Assembly: GCA_045112155.1 (NCBI GenBank)
Contig: JBGUHN010000070.1
Location: 62,001-126,000, forward strand
Reading direction: 5' to 3'
Length of the DNA stretch: 64,000 nucleotides
From: Chordicoccus sp045112155
GTDB lineage: Bacteria; Bacillota; Clostridia; Lachnospirales; Lachnospiraceae
Shown here: positions 1 to 8,957 of the stretch, piece after piece
Layout of the letters: each line of letters begins with the position of its first letter
Position numbering within the stretch: the first letter of the stretch is position 1
Program-made: the position numbers and the translations under genes
The notes under the pieces: model-generated
The model's input: only the letters and a program-made list of their open reading frames with translations
Databases searched by the model: none
Told to the model about the DNA's origin: nothing

Positions 1-1
1 G

Positions 2-2242
2 ACCGGCCTTACCCTCTCGGAGCTTCCCTGCGGAAAGTACGGCACGCTTGACAAGTATGTGCCGGACGGGGACTACGTCGTAGTGAAATTTGCAAGATGG
101 GCATTCGAAAAGTTCAAAGGCGTTCAGGACAAGCTCGGCACACAGATGCGCGCCGTCGGCGAAGTCATGAGCATCGGTAAGAACTATAAAGAAGCCTTCC
201 AGAAAGCGATCCGCTCACTCGAGAAAGGCCGCTACGGTCTCGGTCACGTGAACGGATTTGACAAGCTCACCAGGGAAGAGCTGCTGGCTAAGCTCGACAC
301 TGCTTCCAGCGAGCGCCATTTCCTCATGTATGAGGCACTGCGTAAGGGTGTTTCGGTCGATGAGATCCACGAGCTCACGAAGGTCAAGAAGTATTTCATT
401 GAGCAAATGAAGGAACTCGTCGAGGAAGAGGAAGCCCTCATCGCCCATAAGGGATCTGTACCGGCAGACGACCTGCTGATCCAGGCAAAGAAAGACGGCT
501 TCTCCGACAAGTATCTGAGTGAGATCCTTGAGGTCTCCGAGGATGACATCAGGAATCGCCGCGAAGAACTCGGCATCAGCGAGACATGGGACGGCGTCCA
601 TGTCAGCGGAACAGAGGACAGCGCATATTACTACTCCACATACAACGCTCCGGACAACAACCCGGTTAAAGAGGACAAGCCGAAGGTCATGATCCTCGGC
701 GGAGGCCCGAACCGTATCGGCCAGGGTATTGAGTTCGACTATTGCTGCGTCCATGCGGCTCAGTCCCTGAAGAAGCTCGGATTCGAGACGATCATCGTCA
801 ACTGCAATCCGGAGACTGTCTCCACGGACTACGATACATCCGACAAGCTCTACTTCGAGCCGCTCACTCTTGAGGATGTTCTCAGCATCTACAGGAAAGA
901 GAAGCCGGTCGGTGTCATCGCCCAGTTCGGCGGCCAGACTCCGCTGAATCTTGCTTCCGACCTGAAGAAGAACGGTGTCAAGATTCTCGGCACATCCCCG
1001 GAGGTCATCGACCTTGCGGAGGACCGCGACCTCTTCCGCGGAATGATGGACAAGCTCGGCATCCCGATGCCGGAGTCAGGCATGGCTGTAAATGTAGAGG
1101 AAGCAATCGCAATCGCATCCAAGATCGGTTACCCGGTCATGGTCCGTCCTTCCTACGTTCTCGGCGGCCGCGGCATGGAAGTCGTCTACGACGACGAGTC
1201 CATGGCGGAGTACATGAGAGCAGCTGTCGGCGTCACACCTGACCGCCCGATCCTGATTGACCGCTTCCTGAACCACGCTCTCGAGTGCGAGGCGGACGCG
1301 ATCTCCGACGGAACGCACGCCTACGTGCCGGCAGTTATGGAGCACATTGAGCTTGCGGGCATTCACTCCGGTGACTCGGCCTGCATTCTCCCGGCTAAGC
1401 ACATTTGGCCGGAGAACCTTGAGAAGATCAAGGAGTATACAAGAAAAATCGCTGAGGAGATGCATGTCGTCGGCCTCATGAATATGCAGTACGCGATTGA
1501 GAATGACAAGGTATTCGTGCTTGAGGCCAACCCGCGCGCATCCCGTACGGTCCCGCTGGTATCCAAGGTCTGCGGCATCTCCATGGTGCCGATCGCCACG
1601 GACATCATCACGAGCGAGCTGACAGGACGTCCGTCACCGGTCGCAAATATGAAGGAGCGCAAGATCCCGTACTTCGGAGTTAAGGAAGCCGTCTTCCCGT
1701 TCAACATGTTCCAGGAAGTCGACCCGGTCCTTGGCCCGGAAATGAGATCTACAGGTGAGGTCCTCGGAATCGCAAGGACACCCGGTATGGCGTTCTTCAA
1801 GGCAGAAGAGGGAGCAAATGCTTCCCTGCCGCTCTCCGGCACAGCCCTTCTGTCCGTCAACAAGAAGGACAAGCTCGAGGTAGTCGCGATCGCAAGAGCC
1901 CTCTACGAGACAGGCTTCAAGCTGATGGCTACCGGCAAGACCTGTGACCTCATCGAGGAGGCCCACCTGCCGGTCAAGAGAGTCAAGAAGCTCTATGAGG
2001 GTCGTCCGAACATCCTCGACCACATGACCAACGGCAAGATCCAGCTGATCATCAATTCACCGATCGGCAAGGACTCCGCCCACGACGACAGCTATCTGAG
2101 AAAGGCTGCGATTAAAAATAAGATTCCTTACATCACGACCATGGCTGCTGCCAAGGCTGCGGTGGAGGGTATCGCGCTTGCCCAGAAGATGGGCAAGAGT
2201 GAGGTGCGCTCGCTGCAGGAGTGGCATGCGGAGATCAGATAA
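2..2242 (+). CDS. carB: Carbamoyl-phosphate synthase large subunit (3' part)
   Basis: The frame is open from the left window edge, so this is the C-terminal part (about 746 residues) of a protein usually near 1070. It makes carbamoyl phosphate from bicarbonate, ammonia and two ATP for arginine and pyrimidine synthesis, in the cytoplasm with CarA. Visible parts are the end of the first carbamoyl-phosphate domain, the oligomerisation domain, the second ATP-grasp domain (VMVRPSYVLGGRGMEVVYD, ELEANPRASRT-like) and the C-terminal MGS-type allosteric domain (ATGKTCDLIEEA, INSPIGKDSAHDD). The stop codon is followed by a dispersed repeat and then a strong terminator. The codon use (many GTC/CTC) differs from the accessory genes downstream. 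Identification is very secure. Confidence 0.97.
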   Translation, partial: TGLTLSELPCGKYGTLDKYVPDGDYVVVKFARWAFEKFKGVQDKLGTQMRAVGEVMSIGKNYKEAFQKAIRSLEKGRYGLGHVNGFDKLTREELLAKLDTASSERHFLMYEALRKGVSVDEIHELTKVKKYFIEQMKELVEEEEALIAHKGSVPADDLLIQAKKDGFSDKYLSEILEVSEDDIRNRREELGISETWDGVHVSGTEDSAYYYSTYNAPDNNPVKEDKPKVMILGGGPNRIGQGIEFDYCCVHAAQSLKKLGFETIIVNCNPETVSTDYDTSDKLYFEPLTLEDVLSIYRKEKPVGVIAQFGGQTPLNLASDLKKNGVKILGTSPEVIDLAEDRDLFRGMMDKLGIPMPESGMAVNVEEAIAIASKIGYPVMVRPSYVLGGRGMEVVYDDESMAEYMRAAVGVTPDRPILIDRFLNHALECEADAISDGTHAYVPAVMEHIELAGIHSGDSACILPAKHIWPENLEKIKEYTRKIAEEMHVVGLMNMQYAIENDKVFVLEANPRASRTVPLVSKVCGISMVPIATDIITSELTGRPSPVANMKERKIPYFGVKEAVFPFNMFQEVDPVLGPEMRSTGEVLGIARTPGMAFFKAEEGANASLPLSGTALLSVNKKDKLEVVAIARALYETGFKLMATGKTCDLIEEAHLPVKRVKKLYEGRPNILDHMTNGKIQLIINSPIGKDSAHDDSYLRKAAIKNKIPYITTMAAAKAAVEGIALAQKMGKSEVRSLQEWHAEIR

Positions 2243-2245
2243 GAG

Positions 2246-2294
2246 GCACAAGTGCGTCGTGTAGCTCGTGCGCAATCAGAGATTGGCATTTACA
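2246..2294 (+). repeat. Dispersed 49-bp structured repeat, copy 1
   Basis: It begins four bases after the carB stop. It shares GCACAAGTGCG, AGCTCG, ATCAGAGAT and ATTTACA, in the same order and spacing, with a second copy at 7764-7811. The differences fall in paired positions of small hairpins (CAATC-aga-GATTG here, CGCGATC-aga-GATCGCG in copy 2), which suggests a conserved RNA structure. The function is unknown. Confidence 0.6.
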
Positions 2295-2308
2295 TATGAT
2301 ATGAGATA

Positions 2309-2346
2309 GGGAAGCCCTGAAGTTTGAGGGCTTCCCTGTTTTTGTT
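2309..2346 (+). terminator. Rho-independent terminator of carB
   Basis: A perfect 10-bp stem (GGGAAGCCCT / AGGGCTTCCC, loop gaagtttg) is followed by TGTTTTTGTT. It closes the carB transcription unit. Confidence 0.9.
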
Positions 2347-2415
2347 GTTTATGGGTACTCAAATTGCTACAATACTATTATAAATACAGCCGGATGCAGA
2401 GAATCGGAGGAACAC

Positions 2416-3333
2416 ATGAGCACAATTAAGAATGTCACAATCATCGGAATGGGCGGACTCGGCACGATGTTCGGGTATCAGATCCAGAACAAAATCGGCA
2501 GAGAGAACGTCTCGTTCCTTATGGATGAAGTCCGTTATCAGAAAAATAAAGATGCTGTCTACAAGGTGAACGGAGAGCCGTATGATTTCAAGATCATTAC
2601 ACCGGCAGAGGCAAAACCTGCTGACCTGATTATTGTCGCGACGAAAGCCACCGGTCTTGCGGAAGCTCTTGACACGATGGCGCCGGCAGTGGGACCGGAT
2701 ACGATCATCATCTCCGCAATCAATGGGGTCATCAGCGAGGAGATTCTCGCGGAGCGCTTCGGCTGCGAGAAGGTGATTCACGCAGTTGCTCAGGGCATGG
2801 ATGCCACATTCTTCGGACACGAACTCAATTATAAAAAACCCGGGGTCTTCTGCCTTGGAATTATCGATCCCGCCATGCAGGGGAAGCTGGAAGCTCTTGA
2901 CGCGTTCTTTAATAGCATCGATTTTGTGCATACGATTGAAAATGATATCCGTCACCGCATCTGGAGCAAATTCATGCTGAACGTCGGTGTCAACCAGGCC
3001 TGCATGGTCTTTGAGACCGGGTATGGCGGAATCTCCGAGGAGGGAAGCCTGCCCCGCCTGGTCATGGTATCGGCCATGCGGGAAGCCAAACTTGTCTCGA
3101 ATGCGGAGGGCATCACTTTGACAGAAGATGATTTGGTGGGATACGTGGATCTTATGGCCTCGCTCTCGCCGGAGTCCATGCCGTCGATGGCCCAGGACCG
3201 TGTGAATAAGAAGAGGTCGGAGGTAGAGCTCTTCGCCGGAACGGTGATAAGGCTGGCAAAAAAGCACGGTTTTATAGTGCCGACAAATGAGTATCTCTAT
3301 AACAGAGTTATGGAGATTGAGGCGGAGTATTGA
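2416..3333 (+). CDS. 2-dehydropantoate 2-reductase family protein
   Basis: A 305-residue cytoplasmic protein of the ApbA/PanE family, which reduces ketopantoate to pantoate with NADPH in pantothenate synthesis. The N-terminal Rossmann motif is GMGGLGTMFG (residues about 11-20). The family's conserved Asn lies in ISAINGV, and the catalytic Lys lies in RIWSKFMLNVGVNQ within the all-helical C-terminal domain. The length is normal for the family. The start ATG has GGAGG about 5 bases upstream. Many anaerobes carry several paralogues acting on unknown 2-keto acids, so the substrate is not certain and no symbol is given. No pan genes are nearby. Confidence 0.88.
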   Translation: MSTIKNVTIIGMGGLGTMFGYQIQNKIGRENVSFLMDEVRYQKNKDAVYKVNGEPYDFKIITPAEAKPADLIIVATKATGLAEALDTMAPAVGPDTIIISAINGVISEEILAERFGCEKVIHAVAQGMDATFFGHELNYKKPGVFCLGIIDPAMQGKLEALDAFFNSIDFVHTIENDIRHRIWSKFMLNVGVNQACMVFETGYGGISEEGSLPRLVMVSAMREAKLVSNAEGITLTEDDLVGYVDLMASLSPESMPSMAQDRVNKKRSEVELFAGTVIRLAKKHGFIVPTNEYLYNRVMEIEAEY

Positions 3334-3489
3334 TGATCTATAGCGAACGCCCGCTCGATCAATGAGAAGAGTGCTGCTAACGGCAATCTGGGCGGCATGT
3401 AAAGTGTGGCCGCTATTTTCTTACTGAGTCAGTGTGACAGAGAGCAAAGCTGTTAAGCTGCCTGTAAAGGCAGAGGAATGGAGATTATC

Positions 3490-4260
3490 ATGAAATATTA
3501 TGCAGTTATAACCGGAGCAAGCTCAGGCCTTGGAACTGAATTTGCAAAAATCCTTGCGGAAAAAGGATTTAATCTGCTTATTATCGCAAGGAGAAGAGAC
3601 AGGCTTGAAAAACTTTCCGCAGAAATAAAAAGCAGATACGGCGTGGAAGCGGAAATCATGACCGCTGACCTTTCGGTCAGAGAGGAGCGTGACCGGGTAC
3701 TTGCGCGGACCGAGGAGCTGCCGGTAGCGGTTTTCATCAACAATGCAGGTTTCGGTGACTGTGGTGTTTTCACGGAAACGGATCTCGACAAGGATCTGTC
3801 TATGATTGATGTGAACGTTGCCGCTGTCCATCACCTGGCAAAAGGAATTCTGCTGCAGTTCAAAAAGCAGGGCAAGGGCTATCTCCTCAACGTAGCTTCC
3901 TCCGCAGGCCTACTCCCGGGCGGTCCCTACATGGCGACATACTACGCGACCAAGGCCTATGTCACCAGCCTCACCAGAGCAGTCGCCAGAGAACTTAAGG
4001 AGTCGGGCAGCCGTATATATGTGGGTGCGCTCTGCCCTGGACCGGTCGATACTGAGTTCAATAGCGTAGCGGATGTGGAATTCGCCCTTCCCGGAATATC
4101 AGCTAAATACTGCGTGAGATACGCGGTGAGGCAGATGCTGAGAAGACAGACCATCATCGTGCCGACACTGAGGATGAAGGCCGCTGTGACAGCCGGCAGG
4201 ATCATCAGCCCTGCGGCAGCGGTCGCGATTACAGCTAGGCAGCAGAAGAGGAAGATGTAA
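3490..4260 (+). CDS. SDR-family short-chain oxidoreductase
   Basis: A 256-residue classical short-chain dehydrogenase/reductase. It shows the TGASSGLG nucleotide-binding motif near the N-terminus, the structural NNAG motif (INNAGFGDCG), and the catalytic Ser with the YYATK (YxxxK) pair. It probably uses NADP(H), since basic residues (ARRRDR) follow the second beta strand. An in-frame ATG at 3478 exists, but the TGGAGA sequence at 3479-3484 is well placed only for the ATG at 3490, so that start is preferred. It stands alone. The substrate cannot be told from sequence. The C-terminal hydrophobic/basic tail (ITARQQKRKM) is like that of DltE/YqjQ-type SDRs. Confidence 0.88.
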   Translation: MKYYAVITGASSGLGTEFAKILAEKGFNLLIIARRRDRLEKLSAEIKSRYGVEAEIMTADLSVREERDRVLARTEELPVAVFINNAGFGDCGVFTETDLDKDLSMIDVNVAAVHHLAKGILLQFKKQGKGYLLNVASSAGLLPGGPYMATYYATKAYVTSLTRAVARELKESGSRIYVGALCPGPVDTEFNSVADVEFALPGISAKYCVRYAVRQMLRRQTIIVPTLRMKAAVTAGRIISPAAAVAITARQQKRKM

Positions 4261-4325
4261 CAGATCAGCCAGTCTGAACTGAAGCAAGAAGTTGGAATAA
4301 TTTTAAGACCTAATCTCAGTTAGCG

Positions 4326-4354
4326 TTGTCTATTGATGATTAATGTGCTATTGT
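4326..4354 (+). promoter_or_regulatory. Candidate promoter of the rubrerythrin gene
   Basis: TTGTCT and TATTGT are separated by 17 bases, 82 bases before the rubrerythrin start. The match to the housekeeping consensus is fair. No oxidative-stress operator was recognised. Confidence 0.45.
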
Positions 4355-4435
4355 TAAGAAAAGCAAAGATAGTCAAGATCCCGCCTAGATGCTGGGAGGG
4401 GTTGACATTAAAAAACAGAAAAAGGAGAAAAAACT

Positions 4436-4978
4436 ATGGCAAAATGGGTATGTTCAGTATGCGGCTATGTACATGAAGGTGACACACCTCCGGAAAGATG
4501 CCCGGTATGTAAGGTTCCGGCTGAGAAGTTCGTAAAGCAGAGCGAAGAGATGACATGGGCATCTGAGCATGTTGTCGGTGTTGCTTCTGACGTTCCGGAA
4601 GACATCAAGGCTGACCTTCGCGCTAACTTCGAAGGCGAGTGCTCTGAGGTAGGTATGTATCTTGCTATGGCAAGAGTTGCTTTCCGTGAAGGATATCCGG
4701 AAATCGGCCTGTACTGGGAGAAGGCTGCTTATGAAGAAGCAGAGCATGCAGCAAAATTTGCCGAGCTTCTCGGTGAAGTTCTGACAGACAGCACAAAGAA
4801 GAACCTTCAGCTTCGTGTTGATGCCGAGAACGGCGCGACAGCAGGCAAGACAGATTTGGCTAAGAGAGCAAAGGCTCTGAATCTCGACGCAATCCATGAC
4901 ACAGTCCATGAGATGGCACGCGACGAGGCAAGACACGGCAAAGCTTTCAAGGGTCTGCTGGAGAGATATTTCGGATAA
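4436..4978 (+). CDS. Rubrerythrin with N-terminal rubredoxin domain (reverse rubrerythrin)
   Basis: A 180-residue peroxide-reducing protein of anaerobes that uses a di-iron site and a rubredoxin iron. The rubredoxin domain comes first (residues 1-35: CSVCGYVHEGD and CPVC, four Cys), and the four-helix di-iron domain follows. Its ligands lie in FEGECSE, YEEAEHAAKF and RDEARHGKAF. This order is reversed compared with classical rubrerythrin, which is typical of clostridial reverse rubrerythrins (rbr3 type). A strong site AAAAAGGAG lies 8 bases before ATG, and codon use is biased to favoured codons, so high expression is likely. It is monocistronic, with its own terminator. Confidence 0.95.
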   Translation: MAKWVCSVCGYVHEGDTPPERCPVCKVPAEKFVKQSEEMTWASEHVVGVASDVPEDIKADLRANFEGECSEVGMYLAMARVAFREGYPEIGLYWEKAAYEEAEHAAKFAELLGEVLTDSTKKNLQLRVDAENGATAGKTDLAKRAKALNLDAIHDTVHEMARDEARHGKAFKGLLERYFG

Positions 4979-5005
4979 TATATTGGTCAATGATTCTTGA
5001 TTTTT

Positions 5006-5040
5006 GGGAGAAGCGGGAGAAATCCTGCTTCTCCTTTTTT
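5006..5040 (+). terminator. Terminator after rubrerythrin
   Basis: An 8-bp stem GGAGAAGC / GCTTCTCC (5007-5014, 5027-5034) is extended by GGG/CC pairing in the loop and followed directly by six T. Confidence 0.92.
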
Positions 5041-5141
5041 GATCTTTATAGTGGATCGACAGTCTTTGGTCGGATGAAAAAGTGTCATATGCGAGCCGGT
5101 TTGCCGTTTGCGGAAAGATTTCTGCGACACGCTGAATCTGA

Positions 5142-5152
5142 TATGCTACAAT
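5142..5152 (+). promoter_or_regulatory. Candidate extended -10 promoter for the M15 peptidase gene
   Basis: TATGCTACAAT holds an extended TGC followed by TACAAT (5147-5152), about 75 bases before the start codon. No good -35 element is visible. Confidence 0.35.
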
Positions 5153-5226
5153 GTAACTGCCAATTATTTGCCGGGTGCATAGACCGGGAATAGGACAGGA
5201 TAAAGACGGCGAAAGGGGAAAAGGTC

Positions 5227-6306
5227 TTGACGGTGCTGCGAAAGACGGATATCAAGTACATAGTGCTAACGTTATTTTTGAGCTGTGGTTTGCTATCCGG
5301 GTGCGGAGCAGTGAGCGGGCTTCCGTCTATAGTGGAGAACACCGTTGATTTGGAGTCTGTGCCTGCTGAATCTTCGAATATATCTGATATGTCGGAGAAT
5401 ACTCCTGCCGAAACGGACAGTTCTGACACTGTACCGGCAGAGCCGACTGTCAGCGCAGGTGAATCCGGGGGAACCGAATCGGTTGACTCTGAGACTACAG
5501 CAGAAAATGAATCGGTAACGACGATGGAATCTTCACAGGAGACAGTCGAACCGGAAAGAGAGCCAGACGCAGAATTTCCGGAAAGCAATCCGTCTGATGA
5601 GGCAAATGCCGGCGGGAGCATTCTTGCGCCATCTACCGTACTCAGTCTGACTGCGGGTAGTATACTTATGGAAGACTCTATTGACTGGAACAGAATCAAT
5701 GAGTATTTCGCCGTGTATGAGATATATGAGGGGGATGCTGTCTATAACCGGATCATAGGAAAATCGTATCAGGTCAATGACAATATCGGCCTTTATGATC
5801 TTCGGTACCTGAAGCTTCTCCACTTCAACTTTGATGGGAATATTCAGGTCGGAGAACTCATTTGCAATGCCGCTCTCGCGCAGGACATGATAGACATTTT
5901 TACGGAACTCTTTTACTGCCGTTATCAGATATGTTCCATGCATCTCATCGATAACTACTGGACCGGCGACGGTGTTGAGTCGGATGAGGCATCGATCGAG
6001 GTGGACAATACATCCTGCTTCTGCTACCGCCGGGCGACGGATGCCGATAATCTTTCTAATCATGCATATGGCAGGGCGATCGATATAAACCCGCTGGAAA
6101 ATCCTTTTTATATCATAAGGCCGGACGGGAGTCTTGAATATTATCATACAAATGCGGAACCATATCTTTTGAACAGGGATCCCTCTATACCCCATGTAAT
6201 AACGGAAGCGGATGACGCATACAGGATATTTACCGCCCACGGGTTCTCATGGGGAGGGAATTGGAGCAATCCCAAAGATTACCAGCATTTTGAGAAGCTG
6301 ACATGA
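5227..6306 (+). CDS. Lipoprotein with M15-family (VanY-like) peptidase domain
   Basis: A 359-residue exported lipoprotein. The signal peptide ends in a lipobox, LLSGC (Cys about residue 26), so it should be anchored on the outer face of the membrane. A Ser/Thr/Glu-rich linker (about 30-140) follows, then a peptidase_M15_4-like domain with the zinc motifs SNHAYGRAID (His and Asp) and YQHFE (His) near the end, so the metal site looks complete. Such enzymes cut D-Ala-D-Ala or L-Ala-D-Glu bonds in peptidoglycan. The start is TTG with AAAGGGGAAAAGG upstream. GTG at 5233 is possible. It opens the envelope-related block. The exact bond cut is unknown. Confidence 0.88.
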   Translation: MTVLRKTDIKYIVLTLFLSCGLLSGCGAVSGLPSIVENTVDLESVPAESSNISDMSENTPAETDSSDTVPAEPTVSAGESGGTESVDSETTAENESVTTMESSQETVEPEREPDAEFPESNPSDEANAGGSILAPSTVLSLTAGSILMEDSIDWNRINEYFAVYEIYEGDAVYNRIIGKSYQVNDNIGLYDLRYLKLLHFNFDGNIQVGELICNAALAQDMIDIFTELFYCRYQICSMHLIDNYWTGDGVESDEASIEVDNTSCFCYRRATDADNLSNHAYGRAIDINPLENPFYIIRPDGSLEYYHTNAEPYLLNRDPSIPHVITEADDAYRIFTAHGFSWGGNWSNPKDYQHFEKLT

Positions 6307-6330
6307 ATTAAATATACTCGGGAGGAAACG

Positions 6331-7701
6331 ATGAAACAATGTCCAAATTGTGGGAAAAGTCTGCGGGACGATGCCCTGTTCTGTTCACAGTGCGGAGCGG
6401 AAATAATCACCGATGGTACAGCCGGTAAACGAGTATGCATGTATTGCGGCAATGAACTGCGTAACGATGAATACTATTGCAGTGCATGCGGGGGAATTCA
6501 GAGTGATGATCTTAAGCAAGATTTTCTTGTGAGTTCAAGTTTACAGGGTCAGGAATACATTATTAACGATTCCGGAAAAAGCAGGAAAAAATCAAAGATC
6601 ATCATACTTCTTACACTGCTAATGTGTGTCAGCGTCATTTCATTTGTATCCGGTGCACTACTTTTCAGAATAAATGATAAACGATATGATCAGATAAACG
6701 ATGTTTCAGAAGGACCAGGCGAAGAACATTCTGAGAATTATTTAGTCAATAATTCAAGCTCAATTATGGAAGAATCTGAGTCATATCCGGCAGAGAGCAG
6801 CAATGAGCAGCCGGTGCCGACTGTGGAAACAGTACCGGAAATAGAAGAAAATAATACTCCGATACCGGAAAAATCCGTTACAGTTGTTATAGATCCCGGT
6901 CGAGGCGGAGATAATATAGGGAAACAAGTGAACAGTAACGGAGCGGTAATTTCTGAAAAAGATATTAATTTGAGAATCGGAATGCTTCTCAGAGAGGAAC
7001 TTCAGAATTACGAAAAAATCAACGTAGTGATGACTCGCGAAAATGATATTAAAGTAGAACTTGAGGACAGGGTAAAAATAGCTTCCGATCATAATGCTGA
7101 TATGCTGATCAGTATTCATAATGACACGCACGGCGACGTAGAAAATTATCAGAGTGGATGTCTTGCACTGGCAACAACTGGTATATATCGACCTGAACTC
7201 GCAAAGGTTGAGCATGAGGCTGCAGCTTCGATATTGCGGGAGCTATCTGAAATTGGTCTTACCGATAGAGGTATACTGTTAAGAGAAGCAGAAAATGGTG
7301 TTAAATATGATAACGGTCAGAATGCCGATTATTATGCAATCGTAAGAAATGGTGTCATGCAAAATGTTCCAAGTATTCTGATAGAGCATACATGTATGGA
7401 TAATCCGGGAGATTTCGAGAAATATCTTTCTAGCGATGATGCGCTGAGAAGCCTTGCGAAGGCAGATGCACAGGGAATTGCGAACTATTTCGGCTTGACT
7501 GAGAAAGTGAGCGGAAGCAGGTGCAGAATGGAACCGGTATGGCAGGAATTTTATACATATTTCCGCGGTATGTCAGGCACCGAACATAATATACCTGTAT
7601 ATGATTATGCAGCAGCGTCCTTTGGAGAAGAGTCAGAATGGAGACCACCGCTCAGTCTGGATTGGAAAGCGGGACTGCCAATTACTAACGTTGCCGACTG
7701 A
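6331..7701 (+). CDS. Zinc-ribbon membrane protein with amidase_3 domain, first Zn ligand changed
   Basis: A 456-residue protein with two N-terminal zinc ribbons (CPNCGKSLRDDALFCSQCG, then CMYCG...CSACG) inside the cell. A membrane helix (about 88-110) and an acidic linker follow. The outside domain is of the N-acetylmuramoyl-L-alanine amidase_3 type (about 185-390). Family landmarks are VVIDPGRGGDN, the Glu in SEKDIN, the His in SIHNDTHGD and the Glu in ILIEHTC. Active amidases have DPGHGG; here the His, a zinc ligand, is Arg. The enzyme may be inactive and kept as a peptidoglycan-binding sensor. It lies 24 bases after the M15 gene, so the two are probably co-transcribed. The start has GGAGG 6 bases upstream. 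Confidence 0.87.
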   Translation: MKQCPNCGKSLRDDALFCSQCGAEIITDGTAGKRVCMYCGNELRNDEYYCSACGGIQSDDLKQDFLVSSSLQGQEYIINDSGKSRKKSKIIILLTLLMCVSVISFVSGALLFRINDKRYDQINDVSEGPGEEHSENYLVNNSSSIMEESESYPAESSNEQPVPTVETVPEIEENNTPIPEKSVTVVIDPGRGGDNIGKQVNSNGAVISEKDINLRIGMLLREELQNYEKINVVMTRENDIKVELEDRVKIASDHNADMLISIHNDTHGDVENYQSGCLALATTGIYRPELAKVEHEAAASILRELSEIGLTDRGILLREAENGVKYDNGQNADYYAIVRNGVMQNVPSILIEHTCMDNPGDFEKYLSSDDALRSLAKADAQGIANYFGLTEKVSGSRCRMEPVWQEFYTYFRGMSGTEHNIPVYDYAAASFGEESEWRPPLSLDWKAGLPITNVAD

Positions 7702-7737
7702 ACCGATTAGCAAGAGATGGAGAATGAGCCTACGGCG

Positions 7738-7811
7738 GATCGCAGAGCTGCGCAGAGGAAAACGCACAAGTGCGCTGCGCAGCTCGCGCGATCAGAGATC
7801 GCGATTTACAC
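7738..7811 (+). repeat. Dispersed structured repeat, copy 2, with extra long stem
   Basis: The core 7764-7811 matches copy 1 at 2246. Here an added 5' arm (7738-7755) pairs with 7775-7793 to make a stem of about 17 bp around GCACaaGTGC. The 3' arm of that stem can instead pair with 7797-7803 (CGCGATC-aga-GATCGCG). The two hairpins exclude each other. It lies between convergent genes and has no T-run. Confidence 0.6.
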
Positions 7812-7840
7812 ATTGAGTTGCTGCCAGCCTTGGCCTATAA

Positions 7841-8731
7841 TTATTCAGCACTATAGGCATAAACTTCTGAAATACAGCAATCATGATCTCCGTTGGTCCC
7901 GACCACGACCTCAGCAATTGTGAATCGTATAGAGTCGGCTTCGACAGGTTTTGAAAAAGTGACATAATGGGGTTTCATCACATCTTCGAACTTTACCGCA
8001 AAGATCTTCCCGCCAAGCTTGATATTCAGCTCCGTCGGTCGGTTATTGCTCGCATAACGCGCAGCATCTCTCCAGTTGCCGAGACATAGGGTGATATACT
8101 TGATAGGCTTGCGTTCATTCATATGTAGTTCAAGCCATTCGCCCTGACCGTCTGTTTTTTTATTGCCTTCCTGCCAGGAGGTTATCGGATCGTTATCAAA
8201 GGCACGGCTGGGCTCGTAATGATAAAGATCATTTACTCTTTCGAGCACAGATGATGAGTCCCCCGATGTAAAAGAGACTTTGTGATAGTTATCAATATCA
8301 TCGGGCATTGTCAGTGAGACTTCGGCTGTCAGCGCTGTGGCGCTGCCTGTTGAAGAGACTTCGCCTGACGGAGTTAACGTTCCGGAAAGAGCACCCGAGT
8401 CAGACGCTGTCGGAGATACTGTATCGGATGCCGGAGAAACAGTATCAGATGCCGGGGAAGGATCCGGAGCAGGGACGGGCTTCGAGCTTTTCTGTCTGAT
8501 GATCCAGAAAATACTTCCGAGTATGACAGTAAGCGAAATTACGACCGTACCTACAATGAGAGGGATGTTTACTGATCTGCGGACATCCCGGTCGGTGCCG
8601 TCTATTTTAATCGGCGGGGTAGGGACATCGTTCCATTTGTCTCCGACCTGTTCATGGACAACTCCGCAATAGGGGCAGAACTGACATGAATCATCAATGC
8701 TTTCACCGCAAACTTTACATGTAACCTGCAT
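7841..8731 (-). CDS. Zinc-ribbon membrane protein with discoidin-like (NADase-type glycan-binding) domain
   Basis: A 296-residue protein. A zinc ribbon (CKVCGESIDDSCQFCPYCG) is at the N-terminus, a membrane helix (IPLIVGTVVISLTVILGSIF) lies near 55-75, and a Ser/Pro/Asp linker follows. The C-terminal domain (about 150-296) looks like the discoidin-like, NADase-type glycan-binding fold, with ASRAFDNDPITSW-like start, WLELHM and LCLGNWRD. It should sit on the outer surface and bind sugar polymers. It is divergent from the next gene and convergent with the amidase gene. The ribosome site is weak (CAGGAC, about 13 bases from ATG). Only one ATG precedes the zinc ribbon, so the start is fairly sure. 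Confidence 0.82.
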   Translation of the reverse strand: MQVTCKVCGESIDDSCQFCPYCGVVHEQVGDKWNDVPTPPIKIDGTDRDVRRSVNIPLIVGTVVISLTVILGSIFWIIRQKSSKPVPAPDPSPASDTVSPASDTVSPTASDSGALSGTLTPSGEVSSTGSATALTAEVSLTMPDDIDNYHKVSFTSGDSSSVLERVNDLYHYEPSRAFDNDPITSWQEGNKKTDGQGEWLELHMNERKPIKYITLCLGNWRDAARYASNNRPTELNIKLGGKIFAVKFEDVMKPHYVTFSKPVEADSIRFTIAEVVVGTNGDHDCCISEVYAYSAE

Positions 8732-8922
8732 TTTGATTTATCGTCCTGAGGGATCAGAACTTCCTTTCATATAATGATGAATGAGCATGGCAAAAGTTAT
8801 ATTACCACAAAACAAGTAGAAGTAAAACAAATCACGTACGTATAGTATAAAAGAAGGAAAAATGTGTCATAAAGCGGAAATCCACAGGATAATCCGCTCT
8901 TTTCATGTTAATTGTTAAGATG

Positions 8923-8928
8923 TATAAT
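8923..8928 (+). promoter_or_regulatory. Candidate -10 element
   Basis: TATAAT lies 30 bases before the ATG of the next gene. The -35 region is poor (TTTTCA, 18-base spacing). A short inverted repeat AGCGGA/TCCGCT (8873-8898) lies just upstream and could act as an operator or weak terminator. Confidence 0.4.
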
Positions 8929-8957
8929 AATCGCATTAAGGCTGGAGGAGACAGATT

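Noticed and set aside
2359..3267. 302-residue minus-strand frame
   Set aside because: It lies fully opposite the ketopantoate-reductase-like gene, which has clear motifs and a ribosome site.
4404..4409. TTGACA as a -35 box before rubrerythrin
   Set aside because: No -10 can fit in the 26 bases before the start codon that also hold the ribosome site.
5059..5116. LytTR-like words before the M15 peptidase gene
   Set aside because: GGTCGGAT and GCCGTTTGCGG occur but without a 21-bp pair.
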